From contig NZ_JQLI01000001.1 in the NCBI RefSeq assembly GCF_000744095.1, positions 2,728,001-2,792,000 of the forward strand: DNA of 64,000 bases. Reading direction: 5' to 3'. The stretch's first letter is position 1. The number at the start of each line of letters is the position of its first letter. The notes beneath the pieces are model-generated. The model saw only the letters and a program-made list of their open reading frames with translations, ran no database searches and was not told the DNA's origin. Positions 26,114 through 34,633 of the stretch are shown piece by piece. A program made the translations under genes and the position numbers. Origin of the DNA: Cupriavidus necator A5-1. Its GTDB lineage: Bacteria > Pseudomonadota > Gammaproteobacteria > Burkholderiales > Burkholderiaceae.

Positions 26114-27091
26114 TCACTCCGGCTGGATGCCGGCGATGTTGATGAGCCGCTTCCACATCTTCTGGTCCTCGACGATGATCTTGCTGAGCTCGGGACCGGT
26201 GGCGGGGAATGCCAGGCTGCCGCGCTCGGCGTAGTGGGCCCGGGCCTCCGGCGAATTGACGAATTCAAGGCTCAGCCGCGCGAGCTTGTCGATGATTGGC
26301 TGCGGCGTGCCAGCCGGGGCGAACAGGCCGGTCCAGCTGGTGACCTGGACCCCGGGCACGCCGGCTTCGGCCAGGGTGGGCACATCGGGCAGCAGGGCCA
26401 TGCGGCTTGGGCTCATTACCGCGAGGGCACGCAGCTTGCGGCCCTGGACCTGCGGCACCGCTGAGGCGACGTCGGTGAGGCCGTAGTCCATGGTGCCGCC
26501 GATCAGGTCGGTGATCATGTTGGCCATGCCCTTGTACGGCACGTTGACGGCCTTGATGCCGGCGGCCTCGTTGAAGGCTGCCACGGCAACCTGGGAGGGC
26601 GCGCTGGCGGTGCCGTAGTTCAGCTTGCCGGGCCTGGCGCGCGCGCCGGCCACCAGCTCGGACACGCTGTGGTACGGCGAGGTGGCCGGCACCACGATGG
26701 CGACCGGCAGCATCGACAAGCGTGCGATCGGCGTGAAGTCCTTGCGCGGATCGTAGGGCAGGTGCTTGAACAGATTGGGGTTGGCGGCCATCGTGCCGGA
26801 GGTCGCCAGCAGCAGCGTGTAGCCATCCGGCGCTGCCTTGGCCACGTACTCGCCGGCCATCATCATGTTGGCGCCGGGCCGGTTGTCCACCACGAAGCTC
26901 TGTCCCAGCTTCTCGCCCAGGTACTTCGCCAGCAGGCGCGTGTAGCTGTCGGCACCGGTGCCGGCGCTCGACACTGAAACCATCCGCACCATCCGCTCGG
27001 GGTAGTTCTGTGCGGCGGCCGGCCAGGCCATGGCCAGCAGCGTGCCAAATACCGCCATGCGGCGCCTGGCGGGAGCGGTGAAAGTGGTCAT
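26114..27091 (-). CDS. Bug/TctC-family periplasmic substrate-binding protein
   Basis: A 325-residue receptor with a signal peptide (to AWPAAA, about residue 28) and full Bug signatures: NYPERMVRMVS, VDNRPGANMMMAGEYVAKAA, PDGYTLLLA, FTPIARL, VPYKGMANMITDL and LPDVPTLAEAG. The start is the ATG at 27091 (MTTFTAPARRR). It is the first gene of the 15-gene minus-strand run and a close paralogue of the Bug at 12207-13199, sharing the end IAGIQPE. Two similar receptors in one operon suggest two related ligands or a duplication. The promoter region lies in 27092-27433, between this gene and the transposase-fused regulator. Confidence 0.92.
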   Translation of the reverse strand: MTTFTAPARRRMAVFGTLLAMAWPAAAQNYPERMVRMVSVSSAGTGADSYTRLLAKYLGEKLGQSFVVDNRPGANMMMAGEYVAKAAPDGYTLLLATSGTMAANPNLFKHLPYDPRKDFTPIARLSMLPVAIVVPATSPYHSVSELVAGARARPGKLNYGTASAPSQVAVAAFNEAAGIKAVNVPYKGMANMITDLIGGTMDYGLTDVASAVPQVQGRKLRALAVMSPSRMALLPDVPTLAEAGVPGVQVTSWTGLFAPAGTPQPIIDKLARLSLEFVNSPEARAHYAERGSLAFPATGPELSKIIVEDQKMWKRLINIAGIQPE

Positions 27092-27311
27092 GCAGGTCTC
27101 CTGTCTTCGTTGCTTGATGGTGATGCGTGGGGCAGCGGTTCGCGCCGCGCCGATGCCGGCTGCGGTTCCTTGCAGGAACGGCGCGTGCACCGGTATCGCC
27201 TTGCTTTCGTCTTGCTGAATGATTGACCTGCGAGGGGGGGAGGGCACTCCCCGGCCTGGGGGGGCGGTGCCAGAGGAGCGGCTGGCGGGGTGCTCGGGTG
27301 TTTCGCATGAA

Positions 27312-27360
27312 ATGGCACGCTGTGCCGCTTGTGCGCGGCCAGGCGCATGCCACGTGCCAT
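27312..27360. promoter_or_regulatory. Inverted repeat upstream of the 15-gene run
   Basis: In the 342-bp gap 27092-27433, ATGGCACG (27312-27319) and CGTGCCAT (27353-27360) form a perfect inverted repeat about 220 bp before the Bug start. On the minus strand the right half reads TGGCACGTGGCATGCG. This matches the GG of a sigma-54 -24 element and GC near -12, but with ATGC rather than TTGC. It could be a binding site for the neighbouring LuxR-type regulator or a sigma-54-like promoter. The rest of the gap shows no gene. Confidence 0.35.
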
Positions 27361-27433
27361 GGCCCGCTTGCCGTGTGCAGCCGGCGCCCGGGCGAGCGGG
27401 GGTGAACTGGGGGCGGAAGCCGCCTGTTGACGG

Positions 27434-30400
27434 TCAGGGGCGCCGGGCGGCCGGCTGTCCGGAGGCGAACTCGCGCAGGCGTGCGGCGGCGCCGCCTCGG
27501 CCACTCACGCCGAGCTTGGCGTAGATGTTCTTCAGGTGCCACTTCACCGTTTCCGGCGACAGGTTCAGTACCAAGGCGATTTTCTTGTTCGGCATCGCCT
27601 GCGCGGCCAGGTTCAGGACCTCGCGCTCGCGCTCGCTGAGCGCGTCGGCGGAAGCGGCTGGCATACCCTGGCGGGCCTCGCTCTGGTACTGCGTGGCCGT
27701 GGCCGCGGCGGCGGACAGCAAGCGCTGCACGTAGAACTTCAGCACGGGATCGAGCGTGTGGGTCTCGAGCAGCGACCCCAGCGCGCGCGGCAAGTCCGCG
27801 GACACATCGAGCAGGGTGCGCACCAGACCCAGCCGATGCCCGATCTGCAGCCCCTGACGGAAGTGCTGCAGCGCCGCCTGAGCATTCCCGAGCTGCTGCT
27901 GCGCGAGCGCCAGTTGCAGCCACAGCGCGGCCAGCCGGACCTGCTGGCCCCGTTCCTGGCACGCTTCGATATAGCCCGCGATACGGGGCACGGCGCCAGC
28001 GAAATCGTGGACGTAGAGACCCATCGCAATGCGGGCGCGCTCCGCGCCATAGGCGATCCTCAGCGCCTTACCGGCCCTGGAGCCGGCATGGGCGCTGGCC
28101 AGTGCATCAATACGCTGCAGTACGCTGCCCGCTTGCTCCATCTCGCCCGCGTCGAGGTGGCGCCGCATGCGTAATTCCAGTGCAGTGACCCGAAGCCGGT
28201 CCAGCCCGAAGCGGTCGGCGTAGCGGGCGAGCCGGGCGAGGCAGGCGTCTGCCTCGGCGCGCCGGCCAGTCAGCCACTGCGACTCCGACAGCACCAGCAG
28301 TGCCCTCAGCACGGTGTCGGGCAGCGAGACCCGTTCCAGAACGTCGATGCGTGGCTCCACCAGCCGGAGCGCGCCCTCCAGGTCGTTTTGCTCGTACAGC
28401 GTATCCGCCAGCAGCCCGGTGGCCATGCACGACACGCCGACATAGGCCGGGCCGCACTGGTCGGCTTCGTGCAGTACCTCGCGCACGGTCCTCTCGGCCT
28501 GCGCGATGTGGCCCTCCAGGGCCAGGCTCATGGCGCTGATGCAGCGGCCAAGCAGGCGGCTGCGCGGCGCCGCGGGGCGCTCGCCGGTCTCGTCCAGGAC
28601 CGCTCGCGCGCGGTCGTACTGGCCCCGAGAGACGTAGGCCCACGACAGCACGTTGCTGCGGCCAGTCCAGGCAAAGTCGGTCGCGTCCGGGGGGATGGCG
28701 CTGACGGCGTCGAGCAGCGCATAGACCGTATCGGTATCGTCCTGTTGCAACGCCAGGCCGCATCGCAGCAGGGAGATGGCGTAGCGCTGCCCGGCGTCGA
28801 GCCGGTCCTGCTGCGAGGCCATCCGGGCCAGGCTTTCCTTGAGCGCGTCGAACTTCCTGGTGTAGAGCTGCAGGTAGGCGGACGCAACCAGCAGGCCGAA
28901 GCGCGACTGGACCTGTTCAGCCGGCAGCCGGCGCAGCAGGCTGGCCAGTTGGCCGAGTTCCCCGCCCGACAACAGCTCGTAGGCGCAGTGTTCCACCATG
29001 CCGGCTGCCGCCCCGGCGTCGCCGGCCAGCACCGCGTGGTGCACGGCATCGTCGATATGGCCGCGCTCGCCGAACCAGTTCCAGGCATCGGCATGGAGTG
29101 CGCGCTGCGCGGCTTCCGGCCAGCCTGCCACGCGGGCCAGCAATACCTCGCGCAGCAGCGGGTGCAGGCGATACCAGGTCTCGCGGTCATGGCTGCCGAT
29201 CTGCGTGAGGAAGAGATTGTCGTGCTCCAGCTGCGCCAGGCGGGCTGCCATCTGCGGCGCGTCTTGCGGCCTGCCCAGCACGCTCGCGCACAGCGAGGCG
29301 CAGATGCGGTTGCAGGCGGCCATGCGGGTCAGCATGTCCAGGTCGTCAGGTTCCAGCCGCACCAGCACTTCCTGTTCGAAATAGCTGGCGAAAGTGCGCG
29401 CATCGCGCACCTGCACCAGCGGGTAGGTGCCGCCCTCCCGCGTCCGCATGTCGACCGCGAACAATTGCAGCCCGGCTACCCAGCCGTCGGTCAGTGCATG
29501 CAGGGCGGCGGCGTCGCGCTTGTCGATGACGCCCAGGCGGTCGCACAGGAACCGCTCCGATTCGTCGGCGGTGAAGCGCAGGTCGCGCATGTCGATCTCG
29601 GTCAGCCTCCCTTGCGAGCGCAGCCGTTCCAGCGATAGCGGCAGCGCGCTGCGCGAGCTGAGCGCCAGGTGCACATGCCCGGGAGCGTAGTCCAGCAGCC
29701 ACTGCAGCGCCTGGTAGATGCGGGGGTCGTCAATGTGATGCAGGTCGTCGAGCATCACCACGATCTCGCGCCGGCGTGCGGCCAGCCCCTGCACCAGGCT
29801 GATCACCCAGTGCTCGATGGCGGCATCGTCGCTGTCGCGGCCGATCAGCAGGGCAGCTTCTCGCACGATGGCGGGATCGACCTCGCCGATGCTTGCCAAC
29901 AGGCAGTCAAAGAAGCGGGTGGGCTCGTTGTCTTCCGGCGCGAGCGTGAGCCAGGTGACGTCATAGTCGAGTGACAGCAGCGACCTGCGCCAGGCCAGCA
30001 GGGTGCTGGTCTTGCCGCTGCCGGCCTGCCCCTGCACCACCATGCAGCGCTGGCGCCGCGCATCCTGCAGGCGTGCCATCAGCGCTTCGCGCGGAATCAG
30101 GTTGCGCGCGGTGCGCGGGGGCATGACCTTGGTGCTGGCCACCGACTCCACCGCGCTGCCCGCCGGCAAGTCGGCGGCGGCCAGCGGCGGCGGCGCGACG
30201 GTGCTTCCCTCTGTTCTGGAGTCGGGTACTTGTGTTGCATCGTCGATGGAACTTAACACTTGCGTGGTCCCGTGCGCGGGCTTGCGTTCCAAGGTGGCCA
30301 CCCAGGTGAAAGGCTTGCCGTCGGCGCGCGGCGGGTGGGCGTCGATCGCAGCGAGCATGGCCGGGACGCCGGGTCGATGCGGCCCCGCTGCGGTGGCGCG

Positions 30401-31252
30401 GAAAAAGCGCTGCAGCATGCGCAGCCATGCGGCCGGACTCGGCGCGAAGTGCGCACGGATGCGTGGATGCCGTGCCAGCCATTTCTGCACGGCGGCCTGG
30501 TGATGGGTCGGATAGTTGTCCGCGACCAGGTGGAGGGTCCGGCCCGGCGGTGCGCTGCGCTCGATCCTGCGCAGAAACGCAAGCCATTCGGTGCCGCGCT
30601 GCTGCGCGTCCGGCAGGGCCTGTACGCTCCCCTGCATTTCCCGGAGTGTAGCCAGCAGCCGCGTGACGCCGGGCTGCCTGCCGTCTTGCGCCGCCACGCT
30701 ATGGTCTGCCGCGCCGGAAACGGGCGCGGCCCCGGCATCGACACTTAGCACCAGCGCATGTTCTGCGGGGGACATATACAGGCCCATGATCTCCGGCTGC
30801 TGACCGCCCAAACCGAGATCGGCCGCTGCGCCGTGCGCTTGCGCGGCAGGCAGCGTGACGCCGGCCGCGCGCAGGTGCCGGGAGATGCTGGCCGCGCTCA
30901 CCCCAAGCTGCTCGGCCAGTTTGCGCGTGCTCCACGGGGCGGGCGAATCCGGCCGGCTTTGCGCGGTCAATGCCGCCAGCCGCTCGATATCCACTTTCAC
31001 CGGGGGCGCACCGCGCGGCAGGGTGGCCTCGATGCCGGCAAGCCGCAGTTGCGCATACCGCTCGCGCCAGCGCGACACCTGCACACGGCCTACGCCGAGT
31101 TGCTCGGCGATGTCCTTGTTCTGCAAGCCGTCGGCGGCGAGCAGCACCATGCGCGCACGCTGCGCAAGCCGTTCGCCGTGGCCGGCTTGCAGCAGTTGCT
31201 CCAGCTCGGCCCGCTCCGCGGCCGTGAGCACAATGTCAGGGGCAATTCGCAT
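27434..31252 (-). CDS. Fusion of an IS630-type transposase with a MalT-like LuxR (STAND) regulator
   Basis: A 1272-residue protein. Residues 1-135 carry two helix-turn-helix units as in IS630 transposases (RARMVLLAADGLQNKDIAEQ; STRKLAEQLGVSAASISRHL). Residues 165-325 follow the transposase DDE core: LVLSVDAGAAP (Asp172), LHLVADNYPTHHQAAVQKWL (Asp245), FAPSPAAWLRMLQRFF, and the terminal DGKPFTWVA. The third acidic residue is Gln281, so cutting activity should be lost. Residues about 375-1272 form an ATP-dependent LuxR regulator: Walker A GQAGSGKTS (408-416), Walker B VVMLDDLHH, a long helical-repeat sensor, and a C-terminal HTH (LSEREREVLNLAA, SPETVKWHLKNIYAKLGV). The ATG at 31252 has GGAG upstream; a longer frame adds 67 unlikely residues. 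It lies between the two catabolic gene sets and probably regulates one or both. Confidence 0.88.
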   Translation of the reverse strand: MRIAPDIVLTAAERAELEQLLQAGHGERLAQRARMVLLAADGLQNKDIAEQLGVGRVQVSRWRERYAQLRLAGIEATLPRGAPPVKVDIERLAALTAQSRPDSPAPWSTRKLAEQLGVSAASISRHLRAAGVTLPAAQAHGAAADLGLGGQQPEIMGLYMSPAEHALVLSVDAGAAPVSGAADHSVAAQDGRQPGVTRLLATLREMQGSVQALPDAQQRGTEWLAFLRRIERSAPPGRTLHLVADNYPTHHQAAVQKWLARHPRIRAHFAPSPAAWLRMLQRFFRATAAGPHRPGVPAMLAAIDAHPPRADGKPFTWVATLERKPAHGTTQVLSSIDDATQVPDSRTEGSTVAPPPLAAADLPAGSAVESVASTKVMPPRTARNLIPREALMARLQDARRQRCMVVQGQAGSGKTSTLLAWRRSLLSLDYDVTWLTLAPEDNEPTRFFDCLLASIGEVDPAIVREAALLIGRDSDDAAIEHWVISLVQGLAARRREIVVMLDDLHHIDDPRIYQALQWLLDYAPGHVHLALSSRSALPLSLERLRSQGRLTEIDMRDLRFTADESERFLCDRLGVIDKRDAAALHALTDGWVAGLQLFAVDMRTREGGTYPLVQVRDARTFASYFEQEVLVRLEPDDLDMLTRMAACNRICASLCASVLGRPQDAPQMAARLAQLEHDNLFLTQIGSHDRETWYRLHPLLREVLLARVAGWPEAAQRALHADAWNWFGERGHIDDAVHHAVLAGDAGAAAGMVEHCAYELLSGGELGQLASLLRRLPAEQVQSRFGLLVASAYLQLYTRKFDALKESLARMASQQDRLDAGQRYAISLLRCGLALQQDDTDTVYALLDAVSAIPPDATDFAWTGRSNVLSWAYVSRGQYDRARAVLDETGERPAAPRSRLLGRCISAMSLALEGHIAQAERTVREVLHEADQCGPAYVGVSCMATGLLADTLYEQNDLEGALRLVEPRIDVLERVSLPDTVLRALLVLSESQWLTGRRAEADACLARLARYADRFGLDRLRVTALELRMRRHLDAGEMEQAGSVLQRIDALASAHAGSRAGKALRIAYGAERARIAMGLYVHDFAGAVPRIAGYIEACQERGQQVRLAALWLQLALAQQQLGNAQAALQHFRQGLQIGHRLGLVRTLLDVSADLPRALGSLLETHTLDPVLKFYVQRLLSAAAATATQYQSEARQGMPAASADALSEREREVLNLAAQAMPNKKIALVLNLSPETVKWHLKNIYAKLGVSGRGGAAARLREFASGQPAARRP

Positions 31253-31499
31253 TTGTGCACTCCACTTGGCTTGCCGCAGGTCCCGGATTTCGGGGGCAGT
31301 AGAACATAAATTCCGTTTTGCGTGCAACTCTCCGTGACCAGCATGCGTGTGGAATTGCCGGGAAAACCTGGGTTTCGCGCCGCGCGGCCACTTCGCCCAC
31401 CCCGAAATGAGTAGTGCCGGGAGCGTGACGGGCGAATAGATTGATCCTGCCAAGACATCAGGACGGATGTCCGTTCCAATCTATTACCTGGAGAGACAG

Positions 31500-32270
31500 A
31501 TGAGTGTTTCGCAAGCCCTGGTCGGCTCGGTCGGCTGGCTGACCCTGAATCGCCCCGACAAGCTCAACAGCCTGACCCGCGCCATGGTCGAGGGCATGAC
31601 CATCGAGCTGAAGGCGTGGCGCGACGATGCCGCCGTGCGCGTGGTGGTGGTGACCGGCACCGGGCGCGCCTTCTGCGCCGGCGCGGACCTGAAGCAGGGC
31701 GCCGCAGCGCCGCTCCCCGGTGAAAGGGACTCGCTCGACATCATCGTCGAGTTCTTCGACACGCTGCGTTCGTTCCCCAAGCCCGTGATCGCCGCGGTCA
31801 ATGGCCTGGCACTGGCCGGCGGCCTGGAAGTGGTGCTGGCCTGCGATATCGTGCTGGCCGCCGAAAGCGCCCGCCTGGGCGACGCGCACTCGAACTACGG
31901 CGTCTTCCCTGGCGGTGGCGGCGCCGCCATCCTGCCGCGCAAGGTGCCCGACAACGTGGCCCGCTACCTGCTGTTCACCGGCGACTCACTGAGCGCGGCG
32001 GAGATGAAGGGCTATGGGCTGGTCAATGAAGTCATCGCCGATGCGGAATTGAGCGATCGCGCCCAGGCCCTGGGCGACAAGCTCGCCGGCAAGAGCCCGC
32101 TGGTGCTGGCGCGCATGAAGCGCGTGGTGTCTCAGGCAACCGACAAGACCACCGCCGACGCGCTGCGCCATGAGGTGCTGGAACTGCGCGACCACAAACG
32201 CTCGTACGACATCCAGGAAGGCCTGCGTGCCTTCGCTGAGAAGCGCGAGCCCCAGTTCAAGGGCTATTGA
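31500..32270 (+). CDS. Enoyl-CoA hydratase/isomerase (crotonase) family protein
   Basis: Crotonase-fold protein of 256 residues. It has the oxyanion-hole motifs GRAFCAGADLKQG and VNGLALAGGLEVVLACDIV. In the catalytic stretch AHSNYGVFPGGGGAAILPRK the position of the first catalytic Glu (usually in PE.xLG) is Ser, so simple hydration is uncertain. An isomerase, hydrolase or aldol-type reaction is possible. The ATG at 31500 follows GGAGAG five bases upstream; an ATG at 31467 would add 11 residues without a ribosome site. It is the first gene of a two-gene plus-strand unit divergent from the transposase-fused regulator. Confidence 0.9.
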   Translation: MSVSQALVGSVGWLTLNRPDKLNSLTRAMVEGMTIELKAWRDDAAVRVVVVTGTGRAFCAGADLKQGAAAPLPGERDSLDIIVEFFDTLRSFPKPVIAAVNGLALAGGLEVVLACDIVLAAESARLGDAHSNYGVFPGGGGAAILPRKVPDNVARYLLFTGDSLSAAEMKGYGLVNEVIADAELSDRAQALGDKLAGKSPLVLARMKRVVSQATDKTTADALRHEVLELRDHKRSYDIQEGLRAFAEKREPQFKGY

Positions 32271-32302
32271 GCCCGTCCCCGACATCCGCAACGAGCACCG
32301 AT

Positions 32303-33445
32303 ATGACCTACCAACTTCCCACCGAAGACCAGACCCTGGCGGTCGAGAGCTTCCGCAAGTTCCTGCAGGCCGAGATCCGGCCCGTGGTCAAGGAGTACCG
32401 CGACCGCTTCATCCCCAAGGAGATCATGCGCGAACTGACGCAGAAGATCGCGCAGTTCGGCTTGCCCGGCTGCACGCTTCCCGTCGAGCATGGCGGCATG
32501 GGCTTGTCGTTCACCACCCACTGCATGCTGTTCGAGGAGCTGGTGGCCTGCTCCTGCGATATCGCGCTGACGGTGATGATCAACAACGGCATCGCGCGCC
32601 GCCTGCTGTCGGCGAAGCCCGAGATCCGCGACCGCTACCTGCCAGGCATCCTGGCCGGCAAGCTGTTCGGCTGCGCGGGCATCAGCGAGCCGGACGTCGG
32701 CTCCAACGTGGCCGAGATCAAGACCCGCGCGGTGCGCGACGGCGACCATTTCATCATCAACGGCGAGAAGACCTGGATCACCAACGGTTTTTACTCTGAC
32801 TTCCTGATCTGCACCGTGCGCGGCGAGAACGGCCTGTCGCACATCCTGATCGATCGCGAAGCGCACGGCTACGAGGCCCGCAATATCCAGAAGATCGGGC
32901 TGAACTCGCAATCGACCGCGCAGATCTTCATCACCGATGCGCGCGTGCCGGCCAGCAACCTGATCGATGACGAAGGCGCGGGCCTGAAGAACACCATGAA
33001 GATGTTCGAGCACGCCCGCGGCCACGTCGGCATGCTGTCGGTCGGCATCATGCGGGCAGCGCTGGAAGAGTCGATTGCCTATGCCAAGGAGCGCAAGCAG
33101 TTCGGCAAGGTCATCGCCAGCCACCAGCTGATTGCGGCCAAGATCGCCGACATGGCGATGATGCTCGACGCGGCTCGCCTGATGTGCATGCGGGTCTTCG
33201 GCATGATGGACGCCGGCGTGCGTTGCGACCTCGAAGCATCCATGGCCAAGGCCTTCGCCACCGAAGCCGCGGTCCAGGTGTGCCGGGATGCGGTCCAGCT
33301 GCATGGCGGCAACGGCATCACCAAGGAGTTCAACGTCGAGCGCTATCTGCGTGAAGCCATCATCATCCCGATTCCCGACGGCACCACGGAAATCCAGCGG
33401 CTGTTCATCTCGCGCAGGCTGACAGGGATTTCGGCGTTTGTCTGA
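32303..33445 (+). CDS. Acyl-CoA dehydrogenase
   Basis: A 380-residue flavoenzyme with AGISEPDVGSNVAEIKTRAV, FIINGEKTWITNGF, KERKQFGKVIASHQLIAAKI and QLHGGNGITKEFNVERYLRE. The C-terminal motif is IPDGTTEIQRL, with Asp where the catalytic Glu usually sits. This may mean a different base or altered activity. The ATG at 32303 lies 32 bp after the crotonase gene, so the pair is probably one operon. It resembles the acyl-CoA dehydrogenase at 44328-45491, which keeps Glu. Confidence 0.92.
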   Translation: MTYQLPTEDQTLAVESFRKFLQAEIRPVVKEYRDRFIPKEIMRELTQKIAQFGLPGCTLPVEHGGMGLSFTTHCMLFEELVACSCDIALTVMINNGIARRLLSAKPEIRDRYLPGILAGKLFGCAGISEPDVGSNVAEIKTRAVRDGDHFIINGEKTWITNGFYSDFLICTVRGENGLSHILIDREAHGYEARNIQKIGLNSQSTAQIFITDARVPASNLIDDEGAGLKNTMKMFEHARGHVGMLSVGIMRAALEESIAYAKERKQFGKVIASHQLIAAKIADMAMMLDAARLMCMRVFGMMDAGVRCDLEASMAKAFATEAAVQVCRDAVQLHGGNGITKEFNVERYLREAIIIPIPDGTTEIQRLFISRRLTGISAFV

Positions 33446-33466
33446 TGGGGTAGTGCGTGAAGAAGG

Positions 33467-33493
33467 TCGGCGTCGGGGGGGCGCCGGCTTTTT
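33467..33493 (+). terminator. Intrinsic terminator after the crotonase/dehydrogenase pair
   Basis: GTCGGCG and CGCCGGC pair around an eight-base G-rich loop (one G-T pair) and are followed by TTTTTC, 21 bp after the dehydrogenase stop. The convergent LysR gene ends just beyond. Confidence 0.65.
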
Positions 33494-33529
33494 CTTTGGT
33501 TCAACGCGATTCCGCTACACCACCAGCCC

Positions 33530-34462
33530 TCAGCACACCGACGCGCGCTCGGGCGCGCCGCCAGCCGTTTCGTCTTCCTTGCAGAAGGCGACCAGCGCCT
33601 CGCGGAACTCCAGGCACAGCGGGGAGAGATAGCCATCCGCCCGCCAGAACACGGCCACTTCGAGCTGGCGCAAGACATCCTCGCCGCCGATCACGCACAG
33701 CCCGCGGCCTTCAGGCTGCGTCAGGGTGCGCTGCGGCACGAGGCCGAGCAGATCGGTATTTCGCAGCAGTTCGGCGATGGCAATCCCCGACCCGGTCCAT
33801 TCCACGGCGATGCGCGGCGGCGGCAGACCGCGCTCGGCAAACTGGTCGGCCAGCACCTGGTACAGGCTGGACGAGGCTTGCGGCAGCGCCCAGCGCTCCA
33901 GCGCCAGGTCTGCCGGTGTCTTGAGCGCGCTGAGCCGAGGATGGTCAGCCCGCGCAACGATCTTGAGACTGAGTGGCCGTAGCCGGGTATGGGCGATATC
34001 GTGCGGCACATCGGCGGTCATTCCGCCGCATGCCAGGTCTGCTTCCCCTGACTGCAGCGCCACGATCGAACCTGCAGTCAGGCGTGTTTCCACCGAGAAC
34101 GTTGCCAGCGGGCGCGTGTCGAGAAAGCGGGCAACCACCGGGGTCAGCAGCGTGGACAGCAGATAGGGCGTTGCAGCCAGCCTGAGCTTTCCGGACCGTG
34201 CCGTGCGCTGGGCTTCGATTGCGCCTTCGAGCTCGTTGGTCGCCAATACCACGCTGCGCGCGTGCTCGAGCAGAAGCTGTCCGGTCGGGGTCAGCGTCAC
34301 GCCGCGCGAGCTGCGGTCGAACAGGCGCATGCCGGCGTCGGCCTCCAGCCGCGCCAGCGCCTTTGACATCGCCGGCTGCGTCAGGCCTAGGTGCCGCGTG
34401 GCGCGGTGCAGGCTTCCGTGTTGGGCCACAAGCAGGAACACCCGCAGGTCGTCGATTCGCAT
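33530..34462 (-). CDS. LysR-family transcriptional regulator
   Basis: A 310-residue LysR-type regulator. The N-terminal winged HTH is DDLRVFLLVAQHGSLHRATR, then LTQPAMSKALARLEADAG and LFDRSSRGVTLTPTG. A two-lobed effector-binding domain follows from about residue 90. It is transcribed divergently from the TauD-type dioxygenase gene with 171 bp between starts, the normal arrangement for LysR control of the adjacent operon. The inducer is probably the substrate of the dioxygenase/Bug/aldolase genes. Confidence 0.92.
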   Translation of the reverse strand: MRIDDLRVFLLVAQHGSLHRATRHLGLTQPAMSKALARLEADAGMRLFDRSSRGVTLTPTGQLLLEHARSVVLATNELEGAIEAQRTARSGKLRLAATPYLLSTLLTPVVARFLDTRPLATFSVETRLTAGSIVALQSGEADLACGGMTADVPHDIAHTRLRPLSLKIVARADHPRLSALKTPADLALERWALPQASSSLYQVLADQFAERGLPPPRIAVEWTGSGIAIAELLRNTDLLGLVPQRTLTQPEGRGLCVIGGEDVLRQLEVAVFWRADGYLSPLCLEFREALVAFCKEDETAGGAPERASVC

Positions 34463-34633
34463 GGTGTTTTGGGCTGGTAGCTGGAACGTCCGGAGCAGTA
34501 TGCCCGAATGGAATCACCAGGCACAGGCGGGGAATCACCGAGGCGTCCCATACTGGCTAGAGTTGTCCTCCAGTCCGCATGGATACGCGCGGCGGCGAAT
34601 GGCGCCGCTGGCTACGACAATCAGGAGACAACC

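Noticed and set aside
26265-27962. 565-codon minus frame across the Bug gene and intergenic region
   Set aside because: It overlaps the real Bug gene in another frame and has no domain.
27434-31252. Reading the fused regulator as an IS630 insertion into a LuxR gene
   Set aside because: The frame is continuous, the catalytic Glu is replaced, the LuxR part is complete, and I see no terminal repeats. A recent insertion would normally keep intact ends.
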